Source of the DNA: Amorphophallus konjac
Taxonomy: Eukaryota; Streptophyta; Magnoliopsida; Alismatales; Araceae
NCBI GenBank assembly: GCA_022559845.1
Contig: CM040125.1
Location: 286,364,200-286,428,199 of the forward strand
Length of the DNA: 64,000 bases
Reading direction: 5' to 3'
Part shown: positions 1-10,334 of the stretch, one piece after another
How positions within the stretch are numbered: position 1 is the first letter of the stretch
How the letters are laid out: every line of letters starts with the position of its first letter
Program-made: the position numbers and the translations under genes
Notes under the pieces: generated by a model
The model's database searches: none
What the model was told of the DNA's origin: nothing
The model's input: the letters and a program-made list of their open reading frames with translations, nothing else

Positions 1-2548
1 GCGATCGAGGGGTCTGCAGCGTGGTCAGGTGGCTGGCGAGAATTGTTTATGGTTAAGTGGCCGTGAGCATGCTCTGAGGGAGCTACTGTCGATTTTGGCC
101 ACTCCAGCTTGAGGTTTGTCCAGCCCCTGAGGTGGTTAGATCGTGGTTTAAGGTAGCAGAGCGGGTATTTTGATCGAGAAGTGTGCTCGGGTGAGTGGAA
201 GATCTTCTCGGTGAGCTGTTGTTTCGTCGAGCCTGATGTTCCTGTTGTGCTCTGTGGCGTCAGAAATGATGTGTCGGTCTCGGTTATTCTTGCGGATTTT
301 GAGGCAGGAATGGGCTATGGTGTCCAAGTAAGTCTTGCTCTTGCGCTCTTGCGTGCGATGGGGTTGTGTTCGCCATAGAGTTGGCTTGAGATGTGAAGGT
401 TCCGTGACGAGCTCGGGACTCGAGGATGAGCGTCGGCGGTTGTCATTATGGCTCGTGTCGCGGCTCTTGGCGTGGTGTGTTGCAGTTCGAGGAATTACAG
501 CGGTGGTGCATCGAGAGATGATGTGACTGTGGTCCGACATGACACTCGTTGAGTGTGTCAGAGGCGCTGACCTGACGTGGTGATGGTTTTCTCGGTGCTG
601 GAAGGTGCTGTTTCCAGCGTGCGCGAGGTTCGAGATCCGATCGGGCGTGAAGTTCTTCCATTGGTCGGAAGGGCCTTTGGTCTCCCCTTTGGTTGGAGAG
701 ATTGTATTTGGCTAGGATTGTTGTCTTGCATTGTGTGTCCGGAATGGTTGGCCTTGTGTGCCATGAAGTCCGTGCGAGACGTGCTCCTTGTCTTGGCAAG
801 GTGGTTGCCGGTGAGAAGCTGTGCCCATTACCTTGTCGTGTGAGGGTGTGCTGGCGCTATTCTGGAAGGACGAGTGCCGGTTGGGTGGTGTTTGCTTTCT
901 CGGCTGTGCGCGCGTGGATTAGCGTGCGCAGCGGAAGCGTGGTGGGCTTGTGACCCACTGGTTCAGGATCGTAGCGTTGGTTGCTACGGGCGGATTCCTG
1001 AGTTTCTGTTGAGCATTGGAGGATTGGTTTCTCTGTGTGAAACGTGTTGTTGCCGTGCCGTTGCCGGAGATATAGTGGTTCTTGGCACTGGCAGGATGAA
1101 GTGTTGGGGAATATGTTGGCAAGTGTGCCGCATGAGTACCTTGTTCCTGTGATGGAAGCCGTGTCAGGCATCGGTGTTAGACCTTGATGGGGTTGTTGAG
1201 GATGTTGCCTGAAGAAGGTCGAGGACATGTTGGTCAGAGTCGGTGGCTTGGTGCCCGACATGTGTTCCCAGTCGTGTCCTCGGATGAGATCATTTTTGGA
1301 GAAGTGATCTCTGGCAGGCTGTGGGTTCCTGTTGGTAGCTACGAGTGACTGGTGAGGCTAGTCTCGTAGCCGACCACGGTGAGATGTATGTTGCTTGGGG
1401 ACCCGTGAGCATTGTTCAGGTGGTGTCCCGTGGCTCTGCGGTAAGGGCGTAATCGGGATTGGCAGGTGTCCACTTGGATTAGTGGAGTAATTTGATGAGG
1501 CCAGACGAAAGAGTGACGCCGGTGGGTGGAGGCCTTTTTGTGAGATTGGCATCGGATGGTGGTCCTTGACGGGACGTTGGTGTCATAATGGTTATCCCTA
1601 GTTTGGTGACCATCATGGGATGGTTCCCCTGTAAGTCTGAGTCGAGTGAGGTGATGACTGAAGACACCAGGATCTTGTCGTTTGGCTTCATCGTGCTCCC
1701 CTGAGAGGGTCATGTCGGTGCGATGATCAAGCTCGGATACAGTGTCCGAGAGGAATTCAGCCCAGGGTGGTAATCGTCTGTGTGTACGTCAACGGATGGC
1801 CTGTTGTGAGTTGGATCGTGCCAGTTGGGCCGATGGAGGTTTCTCGTTGACATGTATCTGGCGACCAGTGAATGGTCTTTCACATACAGAAGATGCTGGT
1901 TGTCGAGGCTCGAGCGTGGCGAGAGCCGTGTGCCAGCGAGGCCTTGGGTGGCTGATTTTGAGATGTGCCTTTCTGGACGAGATCTGGGCTTTGTCAAAGT
2001 TTGTCTTCTGACAGAGTTGGCATAGTGTTATGTCTGGCTTCCGGCTTGCCATGTGTGGGGTGTTTCTTGGTGCTGAGCCGATGTTCTAGTTGCAGTCTGT
2101 TGAGATGGCGGCGTGAGCTGATGGAGGCTCTATATGGGTTGTTCCCTAGAGAAGGGTGTGCGACCGGTCAGTTGGTTGTGAAGCTGATGCGCGATATGTC
2201 TGCCGACCATATGATGGATCGGTAGCTATTGCTCGTGTCGAGGACTATATCTCCTCTATGAGCGAGATCATGGCAGCGGTGCCATGATTGGTTCTCACAT
2301 TGTCTGAGGTGATGCCGGACAGTGTTCTTTGGTGCGCCTGCTCTAGTGGCCGGTGTGTGTGGCATGTGGAGCGAGGTGTCGTCCGTAATTGTGGTCTGGC
2401 TGTGTCCCTCAGGATCGGTGCTTTAATGAGAATCGAGGTTTTCTGTGCTGGGGCTCTGACGGCGTTGTCAGTTGGTTAAGGTGTTCTTCCCTTATGTCTT
2501 GGTGCTAGTCCCAAATTTCGAGGATGAAATTCTTTTAAGGGGGGAGGC
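1..2548 (+). pseudogene. 3' internal region of Ty3/gypsy element A, badly decayed
   Basis: This stretch lies directly upstream of a polypurine tract and a long LTR, so by position it is the 3' internal part of a plus-strand LTR retrotransposon. No gag or pol domain can be recognised in any frame and no long open frame survives. The only familiar piece is the last few dozen bases (about 2505-2545), whose reading FEDEILLRGE resembles the short hydrophilic tail that often ends Tekay/Del-type polyproteins just before the polypurine tract. The plus strand is visibly rich in G and T throughout. It may be extremely decayed pol or a long 3' untranslated spacer; I cannot decide which. Confidence 0.4.
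2533..2548 (+). other. polypurine tract of element A
   Basis: A purine run (AAGGGGGGAGG core) sits immediately before the TGTAATG start of the LTR. This is where plus-strand DNA synthesis is primed in LTR retrotransposons, and it fixes the orientation of element A as plus strand. Confidence 0.75.
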
Positions 2549-3323
2549 TGTAATGCCCCAAATTTTTTTTCAGATTATTTTTGTGGGTCTCGGAGTGTAT
2601 TTTGTGCTTTACACGTGTTTTTCCCTGATGTGCCTTCGGAACTCTGTGCAGGGCGAACCGTGGCGTTCTCTGACTCTGGGACAGTACCACTACGTTGTGT
2701 TCCTCCCGAGGATCGCGGAGGTAATTTTTCATAAATATCTAAATTTCTAGAATTTTTAGATTTTTCTATATATATATATATATATATATTAACCCTTTTC
2801 TCTCTCCCCCTCTCATTCTCTCTTTCTCACTCTCTCTCATCTCTTTCTGTCCCCCTCTCCTCGGGCGGTCGACGGTGGCGGAGGAGGGCGAGGCGGCGAT
2901 GGCGGGAGGCGAGAAACGAGGAACGGGTCGAGGATCGAGGGCCGGTGGCGCGTGGAAGCTCAGCCGTGGGTTCGTGGAGCGGCGAGGGATTCACGGCGTT
3001 TTCTTCGTGGATCGGCGTCCACGGCGCGTCGTTTCTTCGGTGGAGGTAGGGAGATGGACCCCCAGCTCGTGCTCTTCCTTTCCCGCGAGTTTCGTAGGCT
3101 GTGGTGAGCCGAGCGGGCTAATCGGGGCGATTTGGGGAAAAACTCCATGTTTTGGGGTTGTAAGCCGATCTACCGTTTCGTTGCATTTTTGGCCGATCCG
3201 AGGCCGTAGATGCATGCTAGGGGTTATTTGGGGGATTCCCCCTTGTTTTCCCCCTCTCTCGTGGAGGTATGGGGGCGTGGTACATTTTTTGGGTTGTTTC
3301 CCGCCGTTTCACGCTCGGACGGG

Positions 3324-3883
3324 TGTGACGGTCCTTCCAGTGACCGTCACAGCCTGTGACACCCCAGGGTGGGTGCGTCATAGGGCCCGTTAGCCTTTTG
3401 GTGGTTTGTGGGTGTGACGGTCCCTCGATAGACCGCCACGGCGCTGTGACATGCCTGGGTTGGACCATTTGGGACGATCTGACCATTGGCTTCCATTCGT
3501 TGATTTTGACCATTCGGGGTCAAGGCCTGTGACGCACCAAGGCTGGCGCGTCACAGCCTTGTAACGCCCCTGTGTTGGTGCGCCAGAGCGGATGCGTACC
3601 CACCTTGTAACGCACCAGAGTTGGTCCGTTACAGCCTGTGACGCACCGAGCAGGACGCATCACAGTTGGTTTCATCTTGTCTTGTGACGCATCAGGGCTG
3701 GCGCGTTACAGGCTGTAACGCACCAGGACTGGGGCGTTAGAGACTGTGACACACCGGGTTAGGCGCGTCACACCCAACTTTGCACCGAGCGTCAGACGGC
3801 CCTTTGTTGGTGCATCAGAATGGTTGTGACGGTCGAGGCTTGAACCATTACAGACTGTGACGGCCCAAGGTTAGACCGTCAGG
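3324..3883. repeat. array of 28-bp palindromes in 31-bp-spaced groups (element A LTR)
   Basis: Thirteen inverted repeats of 28 bp (10-bp arm, 8-bp centre, 10-bp arm) start near 3324, 3355, 3413, 3445, 3528, 3560, 3606, 3637, 3683, 3714, 3745, 3825 and 3856. Within each group starts are 31 or 32 bp apart; groups are 77-142 bp apart. The first unit is perfect: TGTGACGGTC, eight bases, GACCGTCACA. Others vary the inner arm (GACGC/GCGTC, AACGC/GCGTT, GACGGCC) while keeping two-fold symmetry. Centres are not conserved. Nothing in the array is coding. The function is unknown to me. Confidence 0.85.
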
Positions 3884-4159
3884 CTCTGTGTGGTGCTGAG
3901 ATGAGTTTTCGTGTTCTCCGTGATCATTTCGCATTCTATCGGTCCCTAGTCGACCCGGTCGTGACCCAGTGGTCGACTCGCGGTCTCGTGAGTGCCCCAG
4001 ACACTCGTGGGATTCTATGTCCGTGTTTAGCGTGCTACTCATTTAGCGTGCCCATGGGTTTGAGAGTCCGGGTGACTTCTCGCGTGTAGGGCTTTCGTGT
4101 TACGCTAGATCGAGTCACCATGTGTCGGTGGGGGTGCGGTGGGGTCTCCCCCACATGCC

Positions 4160-4455
4160 GTGAGTTTTCCTGGAAGATGATTCCCGATTGGGCCTTGTGT
4201 TTGGCCTTGGACTGTGAGTCCAATTATCAGCGTGGCAGCTTGTGCGTTGCCCTGGGAATCATGCTTCTGTGATTTCCGCGTAGGCCACGCGTATGGCCTT
4301 GGACTGCGAGTCTGGTTGCCCAGCCTGGGGCTGGAGGGTTCCCGCCTTTCCCTGAGAGTGAGATTTGTTTTGGCGGTCTGTGAGCTACCTTGGGAATCAT
4401 GTTTCCACATTTCTGCCTGGTCGGGCGTGTGGCCCGTGGACTGTGAGTCCCGTTT
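4160..4455 (+). repeat. three degenerate tandem units in element A LTR
   Basis: A phrase GGCCTTGGACTGTGAGTCC recurs near 4203, 4296 and 4432 with small changes. Each copy contains a mini-palindrome GGACT-N3-AGTCC. The segment between copies (a CCTTGGGAATCATG-like motif) also repeats. These look like old tandem duplications inside the LTR. Confidence 0.6.
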
Positions 4456-5726
4456 CTTCTCCGACTGTGGTCACCGTGTGACGGTGCCGGTACGTGGGTT
4501 GGTCCACGTACTACGTCGGGTTCGGACGTTGTTTTTCGTTGAATTGAGAGTCTACTCCTTGACCCTCCACTAGTCGTAGCATGCCTGCACGCGAGTGGAC
4601 CCACCAGGGAGTGGTGGAGAGGCTACCCTGAGGATGGTTTTTAGGCTGGTTTCCGTAGGGCCCCTTGCCTTTGCCACCAGAGTCCGGTGGGGGGGGAAAG
4701 CCAGCTAGAGGACCCGACCTAGAGCAGATGGTCGGTGTGTGCACACGTGGTTGGGGGCGGTTGGACCCACGTCGACGGGCGTGACCCCAGCTAGTCACTT
4801 GTTTGTGGTTACTTGTTCAGTGTCTCAGTTCCCGCTGGGCCGGAGGGAGACACCTGAGGTGCGGACTAAGACGTCAGTGGACGCATTCGGCCTTGCTTCT
4901 AGTGGGAGGTACTCCAGTCGAGTCGGGAGTGACAGACTGTCAGTTTCTGTGACTTTGACCTTCGAGTTTTCGGTCGTGTCGACCGTTGAGTTTTGGTTGT
5001 TTCACCGTGGCGCGTGTATTGGTTTTCGCGCCGTGAGATTAGTGCTAGTGGCTTTACCGAGGTTGCGTCTTATCGTGCAGTACCCGTGACCAGGTGTCAG
5101 GGTTGCACTTTGGACAGCGTGTCCAGGTTGGCTGTGTTTTGGGAGACAGGCCTCTACGGTATGGCTGCCGTGGGTTTTTACTTCGGTAAGCGGTACTAGT
5201 GTAGTTCGGTAGCCCCCCACCGTGAGCTCGGGGTGTGTTTCCGGTACAGTAGGAGTAGTTGTAGTGCCGAGTTTCGACCGGCCACCAGGTTTACTGTTCC
5301 TACTGTTGCAGTTGCTCTTGTAGCCTTCCTTTCCGCTACCGCCGTTGTTTCCGGTTGGGGTTCCGCGGGATCCCTACTGAGTCTCTGTTTTGGAGACTCA
5401 TTCCCTGCTTTTCAGGTGTGGCGATTCTTATTCCTCGAGATTCGAGGGCGCGGTGTGGAGGTTCTCAGTTGCCAGCTCGTCGGGCCGAGTGTTCACTCGG
5501 CATGTGGTACGTTTTTACTACTTTAGACTGTACTTTCTGTTGGACTGGACTCTGTTGTAGTTGTAGTTATTTATTTATTTCTTTTAATTATTGTCCTACT
5601 TTATTTCCTATTTCTTTGTACCTCCACACTCCTTTTAGCCCTTCCGAGCCCTCCCAGCTCGTGGGCGGCGGTTCGAGTCTCGGGTTATCGGGTCTCTCCC
5701 GATAATCGGATTCTCGGGTCGTTACA

Positions 5727-5967
5727 GCCGCCGTCCCTCTCCTCCCGACGTCATCGGCCATCTCGTCGCCGTTGCCGTCGAGGCCGCCACCATCGACCGA
5801 CGTTGCCCGCGTTGCCGACACCGCTCTCTCTCTTTCCCTCTTTCTCCCGATCTCTCTCTCTCTCTCTCGCTATCTCTCTCTCTCTCTCTCTTTCTCTCGC
5901 ACTCTCTCTCCCCTCTCTCTCTCTTTCTCTCTCTTCATCTCTTTCCTTCTCTTTCTCTCTCCATCTC
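5727..5967. repeat. GC-rich then CT-microsatellite stretch, left half of split locus G
   Basis: About 90 bp of GC-rich sequence are followed by nearly pure CT/CTT repeats up to the start of element C1. The same kind of CT-rich DNA resumes at 12380 beyond C1, so this is the left part of a locus interrupted by C1. Apparent reading frames here are only Ser-Leu or Arg-Glu repeats. Confidence 0.6.
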
Positions 5968-8031
5968 TGATGGGAATCAACACCGAGCACTAACTTTTAG
6001 TTTGCATTTGTGACCTTTTATTTACATTTATATCCTTGGGAAAACGGGTTTACAATTGTAAGGCTTTATAAGCCAATTTGTTAGTCCTTAAGGATGTTTG
6101 GGTTTATTTGTAAAGTCCAGTAGGTCTAGCAGGGGGCCCCAACCTTCTTCCCCATTGGTCCACCTAGGCTCTAGGGCCCATGTGGGGCTGGTCAAATGGG
6201 CAAGGTGGGCTTCTAGAAAGCTTGACCATTCAAGGGGACAAAGGGAGGGAAAATTCCATATTCCATCCACTTAAGTCAAGGGGGCGCCCCCCTTTGAATA
6301 GGATTTTTTTATTTTGTGTAAACACATGGGAGAATTAACTATGTTCTATCCCTTGTATGCCCCTCCCCTAACTTAGATCTAAGGATAGTTTAGGTCATAT
6401 GTATTTTCATATAAATACCTTGTATTTCTCCTTTTGATAGAATTAATGAAGAAAATTTGTAAAATTGCCAAGAGCAAGGCCATTTGCGCCCTCCTCCTCT
6501 CTCGTCTCTCCCCCTTGCAGAGCTGAAGGCTCCTTCTTCTGAGGTGTGAAGCCTCCCTTCTACCCCCTTCCTGAGTGAGAAGCTCAGCACTGCCGCCGCC
6601 GCCGCCATCGAGTCGGCATCGCACTGCCACCGTCGCTTCTTCGGTATTCTATCCACCCCTGGATAGAACAGTAAAGCACGAATTTTAGCTCTCCATCAGG
6701 AGCTCAGGTCGTGCCCAAAATTGGAGGGTGAGTCCCCCACGTTCACTCCAGCCTCCACAAAAAAATTCAAGTTATTTTCCCATCGTTTACCATTTTTCCC
6801 TATCTGTTCTTCCCACCCTAGTAATCTGCCTCGTGTGCAGATCCACCAGCCAACAAGTTACCTCTTCACCACTTTCACCCCCTTTCCCATTTTAGAATGA
6901 TCTAAAATTTTAACTGGGAGTTCTGTCCACCTAAGCCATCATCCATAATTTTTTTTGTGATTTTAAGAATTTTCTTTTCCATCCAAAAAAACTCTGCTAT
7001 TTCCCAAATCTGTTTTGCCCCTGTAGTCTAGATCCGACACATCTCTGTTAGAAAATCCCTTTCCCATATCAAACCTCCACCAAAATTTACAAAAAAATTA
7101 TCCCCGTCTTCCTTCATCCTCTAGCTTCCATAAAAATTCCATCACCCAGATCTGAAGTTTCAGTCACGGTCAACCCTCATTCTCAAGCAGGTCCAAATCT
7201 ATCTTTCCATATCTGAACTTGAGAGCCAGCCTGTTATAAATTCCACCACGGCCACTACAGAGAGGTTAAAATTCTTGTGACAACCAAGGGTTGTGCATCT
7301 CTGAGAGAGCTTTCCAACGGCACTAGTCTCGCATCGTTCTGAGCTCAGGTCTGATCGCAGCAGCCATTCTCACCGAGTCGCGCAGTGCTGTGACAACATA
7401 ACAGGTCCGTAGGCAGCACTCAACAACACCCCCGGTCAGGACCGCCTCGCCTCCCACGAGGTGAACCAGTGCGATCCCTTCCCATGGGTCATCCCTCTCG
7501 GAGTCCCCACCACAGCGGTAACACTCCCAGCCCGTTCGGCCCTCTGCCCAGGACGTGGGCCCCACGTTCGTTGGCACGCGTTACCGTTAGAGCTATCCAA
7601 GAAGCCGCCCGTCAACCCAAGATTGGTCCTCCCGGGCCCCACTTGTAGCCCTTTACCTCCCTGCGTGGAGTGGGCAAAAGAATTCAATTCTGTAATTTAT
7701 TTGGTCATTTTCTAACCGGGAGTTACGGTTCTTGGCTGGGGTTACCTTCCCCACGCCCGGTAGCGTGGAGGTAAACTCGCCACTCTCTTTATCGCATTTG
7801 CTCAATTTGTATATTTTCATATGCCGCTGCAAGTGATAGGTTGATTAGCTTGTTATATTTTATCACCGCTGTGAGAGAAAGAGTGAAACCCGTCCCGTGA
7901 CCCGATTCGGGCACGTGAGAGAATTGACTACCCGACTCATTGCCGATTTCTCAACCGCGTAGATCCTGCGTTTCCCTCGCATAGAGACGTCCGCGAGCTA
8001 GAGTCCCATGTTCGCTGTCCGTCCCGCATCA
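5968..8031 (+). repeat. 5' LTR of C1 (2064 bp)
   Basis: The repeat starts TGATGGGAATCAACACC and ends CCCGCATCA, followed after three bases by the primer binding site. It repeats at 10335-12379. A TATA-like ATATAAATA lies near 6411 and has a counterpart near 10750. A perfect palindrome GGGGGCGCCCCC lies near 6280-6292. The U5 end is shared with C2. Confidence 0.9.
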
Positions 8032-8034
8032 AAT

Positions 8035-8046
8035 TGGTATCAGAGC
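8035..8046 (+). other. primer binding site of C1
   Basis: TGGTATCAGAGC matches the 3' end complement of plant initiator methionine tRNA and lies three bases after the 5' LTR, where minus-strand DNA synthesis would be primed. Confidence 0.9.
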
Positions 8047-8353
8047 GGAAGGTTGAGTCTAGGGTAGTTTTGGTTAAAAATAAAAAAAAGTGTCTAAGTC
8101 TAGGTGTCGCATTTGCATTCCTTTATTCGGTATATCAAAAGGTGTTGCCAGAACGTTAGGTTATGCATGTCGGGAAGGTCACACATTTGTGAGAGAGGAT
8201 CTCCGGATCCCTTAACTCCCCCACGTACCGTCTATCAGTTGCATCTAGGTGTGTAGTCGAGTCGGCATTCCAACTTACATTGTCATTTTACGGCCGTGTC
8301 TAGTGTCTTGTCACCAACTGTCGGCATGGCCATCTTATAGCTCCCCATGTCCC

Positions 8354-9871
8354 ATGGATTGCCAAAAGCTCACATCTTATGCATGGTGGCGATACGCCCA
8401 AAGATGGGATGCCCAACCCCACCACCCCCGTAGGCCCGCAACCCGGGACTTCTATGGCTCTAAAGTCCCGAGTGACTACCTAGAGTGGGAAGCCACTATG
8501 GACACATACATTGAGTGTTACATTATGTCTGATGCCATGCAAGTCGACTTAGCCACAAGGCGACTTTATTACGAAGTCACCGAACAATGGAGGGACATAG
8601 AATATTTGAGGGAAATTAGGAGGCAAAGGCCTATAGAGTCATGGCTAGAGATGAAGGGTGAGCTTAGGAGGGTCTACCTACCCGGCCCAGTCACCTCCAA
8701 TCGACCCCACTCAATCTCTTCCAATCGAGTGGGTCATAACTGGAGGCAAATAGCCCCACATGTAGACGAGCCTAAGCCCAATCCTAGGCCAAGTGATTAT
8801 GGGCGAGTCCATCATGATACCCCTACTCCAAACCCGGCCATTATCGATCTTTTCAAAACCATTTCGGATCGATTGGATATGATGTGTACTCAAATTGACG
8901 GATTCCTGCCCGAGCCTCACATCTCGGTGCCACCCCAAGGACCTCTTACCCTCGAGGAGGACAGTCCTTCCCTACCCATGAGAGCTCCATTGCCATCACC
9001 CTCACCTTCCGATCTTTATTCGGATCCATCTCATTTGGATCCACCTCAGCCCGAGCCACCCGTGTTTCTAACGGGAACGCTTTTCATTGCCGAGCCACTA
9101 CTTAGCTAGCTCAAGATAGACTTGGTCCCACCTTGCTATCCATCCATGGACCCCACACTACCTTTAGTGCCCGTCAACTCATTCCATATCACATTCCGAT
9201 CTAGTCACCATGTTGATACATTGGATGACCTTCTTACGGGGTTAGACCGACAATTGCAGTTGACGCACTTATTGGCCCCTGGCTTCGACCGACCCACAGG
9301 TCATAGCTTCACCCATCCCACTTTGGGGTCCATTACCTCCGTGTGCACCATGGGTCATGTCACCACGGAGGTCCTCTTATTCCTCCCCATGCTGGCCGAG
9401 CCCGACTTCATACCCTATTGCCCGAGGGAGGAACCATACCTTCTCTCTAAGATCACCATCCCACTTACCATAACAGATGAAGGTTACCACCTACACCTTC
9501 AAGAATTCCAAAATTGGGACAGTGACCTATGGGAGCCCAGTTCAAGGCGTCATACTTTCTTTGATCCCTTCGACCCATTCCTTAGTGAACCCCTTGACCC
9601 ACCACTTTTACTCCACTTTTTCGATGGAGTCCACTATCACACCCCTTCCCCACGGGCCGGGCCATCTACACCCACCAAGCCCGTTCACGGGCAATATACA
9701 CCGACATATAGGGATGATGTAGAAGATGCATCCAACCCTCCTGGCCCACCCAAACCTCCCAAATGCAAAGGACCGTCCCATGATTGTACCGACATTTGGT
9801 TGCGTCTTATGTATGCATGGCACACATTCGGATGTCCTGGTCCACCATTTCATATGTATGGGTCGGACTAA
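8354..9871 (+). pseudogene. gag-like protein of C1, one internal stop
   Basis: The frame starts at ATG 8354, aligned with the start of the intact C2 homologue at 59059, and runs 505 codons to 9871 with a single TAG at 9107-9109. The N-terminal ~130 residues look like a Ty3/gypsy gag core (DYLEWEATMDTYIECY, then SWLEMKGELRRVYLP, as in the usual xxWxxMKxxxRxxFVP pattern). A proline-rich linker follows. The C-terminal ~250 residues match no family I recognise, but they are conserved with C2 throughout (LLAPGFDRPTG, FFDPFDPF, YAWHTFGCPGPP). No CCHC zinc knuckle is visible. If translated, it would form particles or bind RNA; that role is inferred from the gag core only. Confidence 0.8.
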
Positions 9872-9984
9872 CAGTAGGTTTGTTTAGGCATGTATGAGTC
9901 TGTGTTTTTTTTTCGAGTGCATAGTGAGTCTGCATGCATCGAGTCGAGTCATTCACATGTCAGCTCGCAATGTTAGTCCCTTTT

Positions 9985-10334
9985 GAGTGAGAGGCAAGTC
10001 AGACTATTGCGTACGTTGTAGACTTGCCAGAATTTGGGATCGGCTCTACCTCAACATATCGGATCTAGTCACATAAAGGGACCCAACAGTGATTCCTAGT
10101 GAGTCTTCGAGCCGCCTCCTCCCCTTTGAGAGTGACCCTACCCCGGAGTGTCCACCTCTAGCCTCCTTCCCACAGCAGCATGAGCATATCGAATCTATAT
10201 GGGATGAGCAGGTGTCGATTACTTGGAGTGGAGCGTACTCCACGCTTCCAGGTTCGGTGACGGATCCGTAGGAGCTACTTGAGCAGCCACACCCCTTACT
10301 CGACAGGGTCGAGTTCTTCCCACCCTGGGAGAAT
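9985..10334 (+). pseudogene. remnant of integrase C-terminus and chromodomain, then PPT (C1)
   Basis: Around 10003-10065 a frame reads AYVVDLPEFGIGST, which matches the GPY/F-type integrase tail of plant chromoviruses. Around 10170-10260 a second frame (EHIESIWDEQVSI) corresponds to the start of the chromodomain-like piece seen better in C2. The frames are broken by stops and lie far from the gag frame. They suggest that C arose by deletion of nearly all of pol from a chromovirus. The purines GGGAGAAT just before 10335 are the polypurine tract. Confidence 0.6.

Larger units (their letters stand above)
2549..5726 (+). repeat. 3' LTR of element A (Tekay-like, 3178 bp)
   Basis: The repeat begins TGTAATGCCCC after the polypurine tract and ends GGGTCGTTACA, giving inverted ends TGTAA/TTACA. 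Length and start match the other Tekay-like LTRs in the window: TGTAGTGCCCC in the solo LTR at 38705-41948 and TGTAGCAACCC in the LTR at 16774-20016, both about 3.24 kb. Like them it has a TA dinucleotide run near its 5' end (2766-2790) and an array of paired palindromes (3324-3883). The five bases after it (GCCGC) should be the target duplication, but the left copy lies outside the window. The lineage is inferred from LTR length, ends and the pol tail. Confidence 0.75.

Noticed and set aside
1..2548. Numerous 60-130 codon frames in the first 2.5 kb
   Set aside because: None has a domain, start context or continuity; composition and strand bias explain them.
3324..3351. MicroRNA precursor in the palindromes
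   Set aside because: Stems of 7-10 bp are far too short for a plant microRNA hairpin.
5751..5993. Arg/Glu and Ser/Leu repeat frames
   Set aside because: Translation of CT/GA microsatellite.
8035..8046. Possible tRNA gene at TGGTATCAGAGC sites
   Set aside because: Only the 12-base primer site is present, without the rest of a tRNA cloverleaf, each time next to an LTR.
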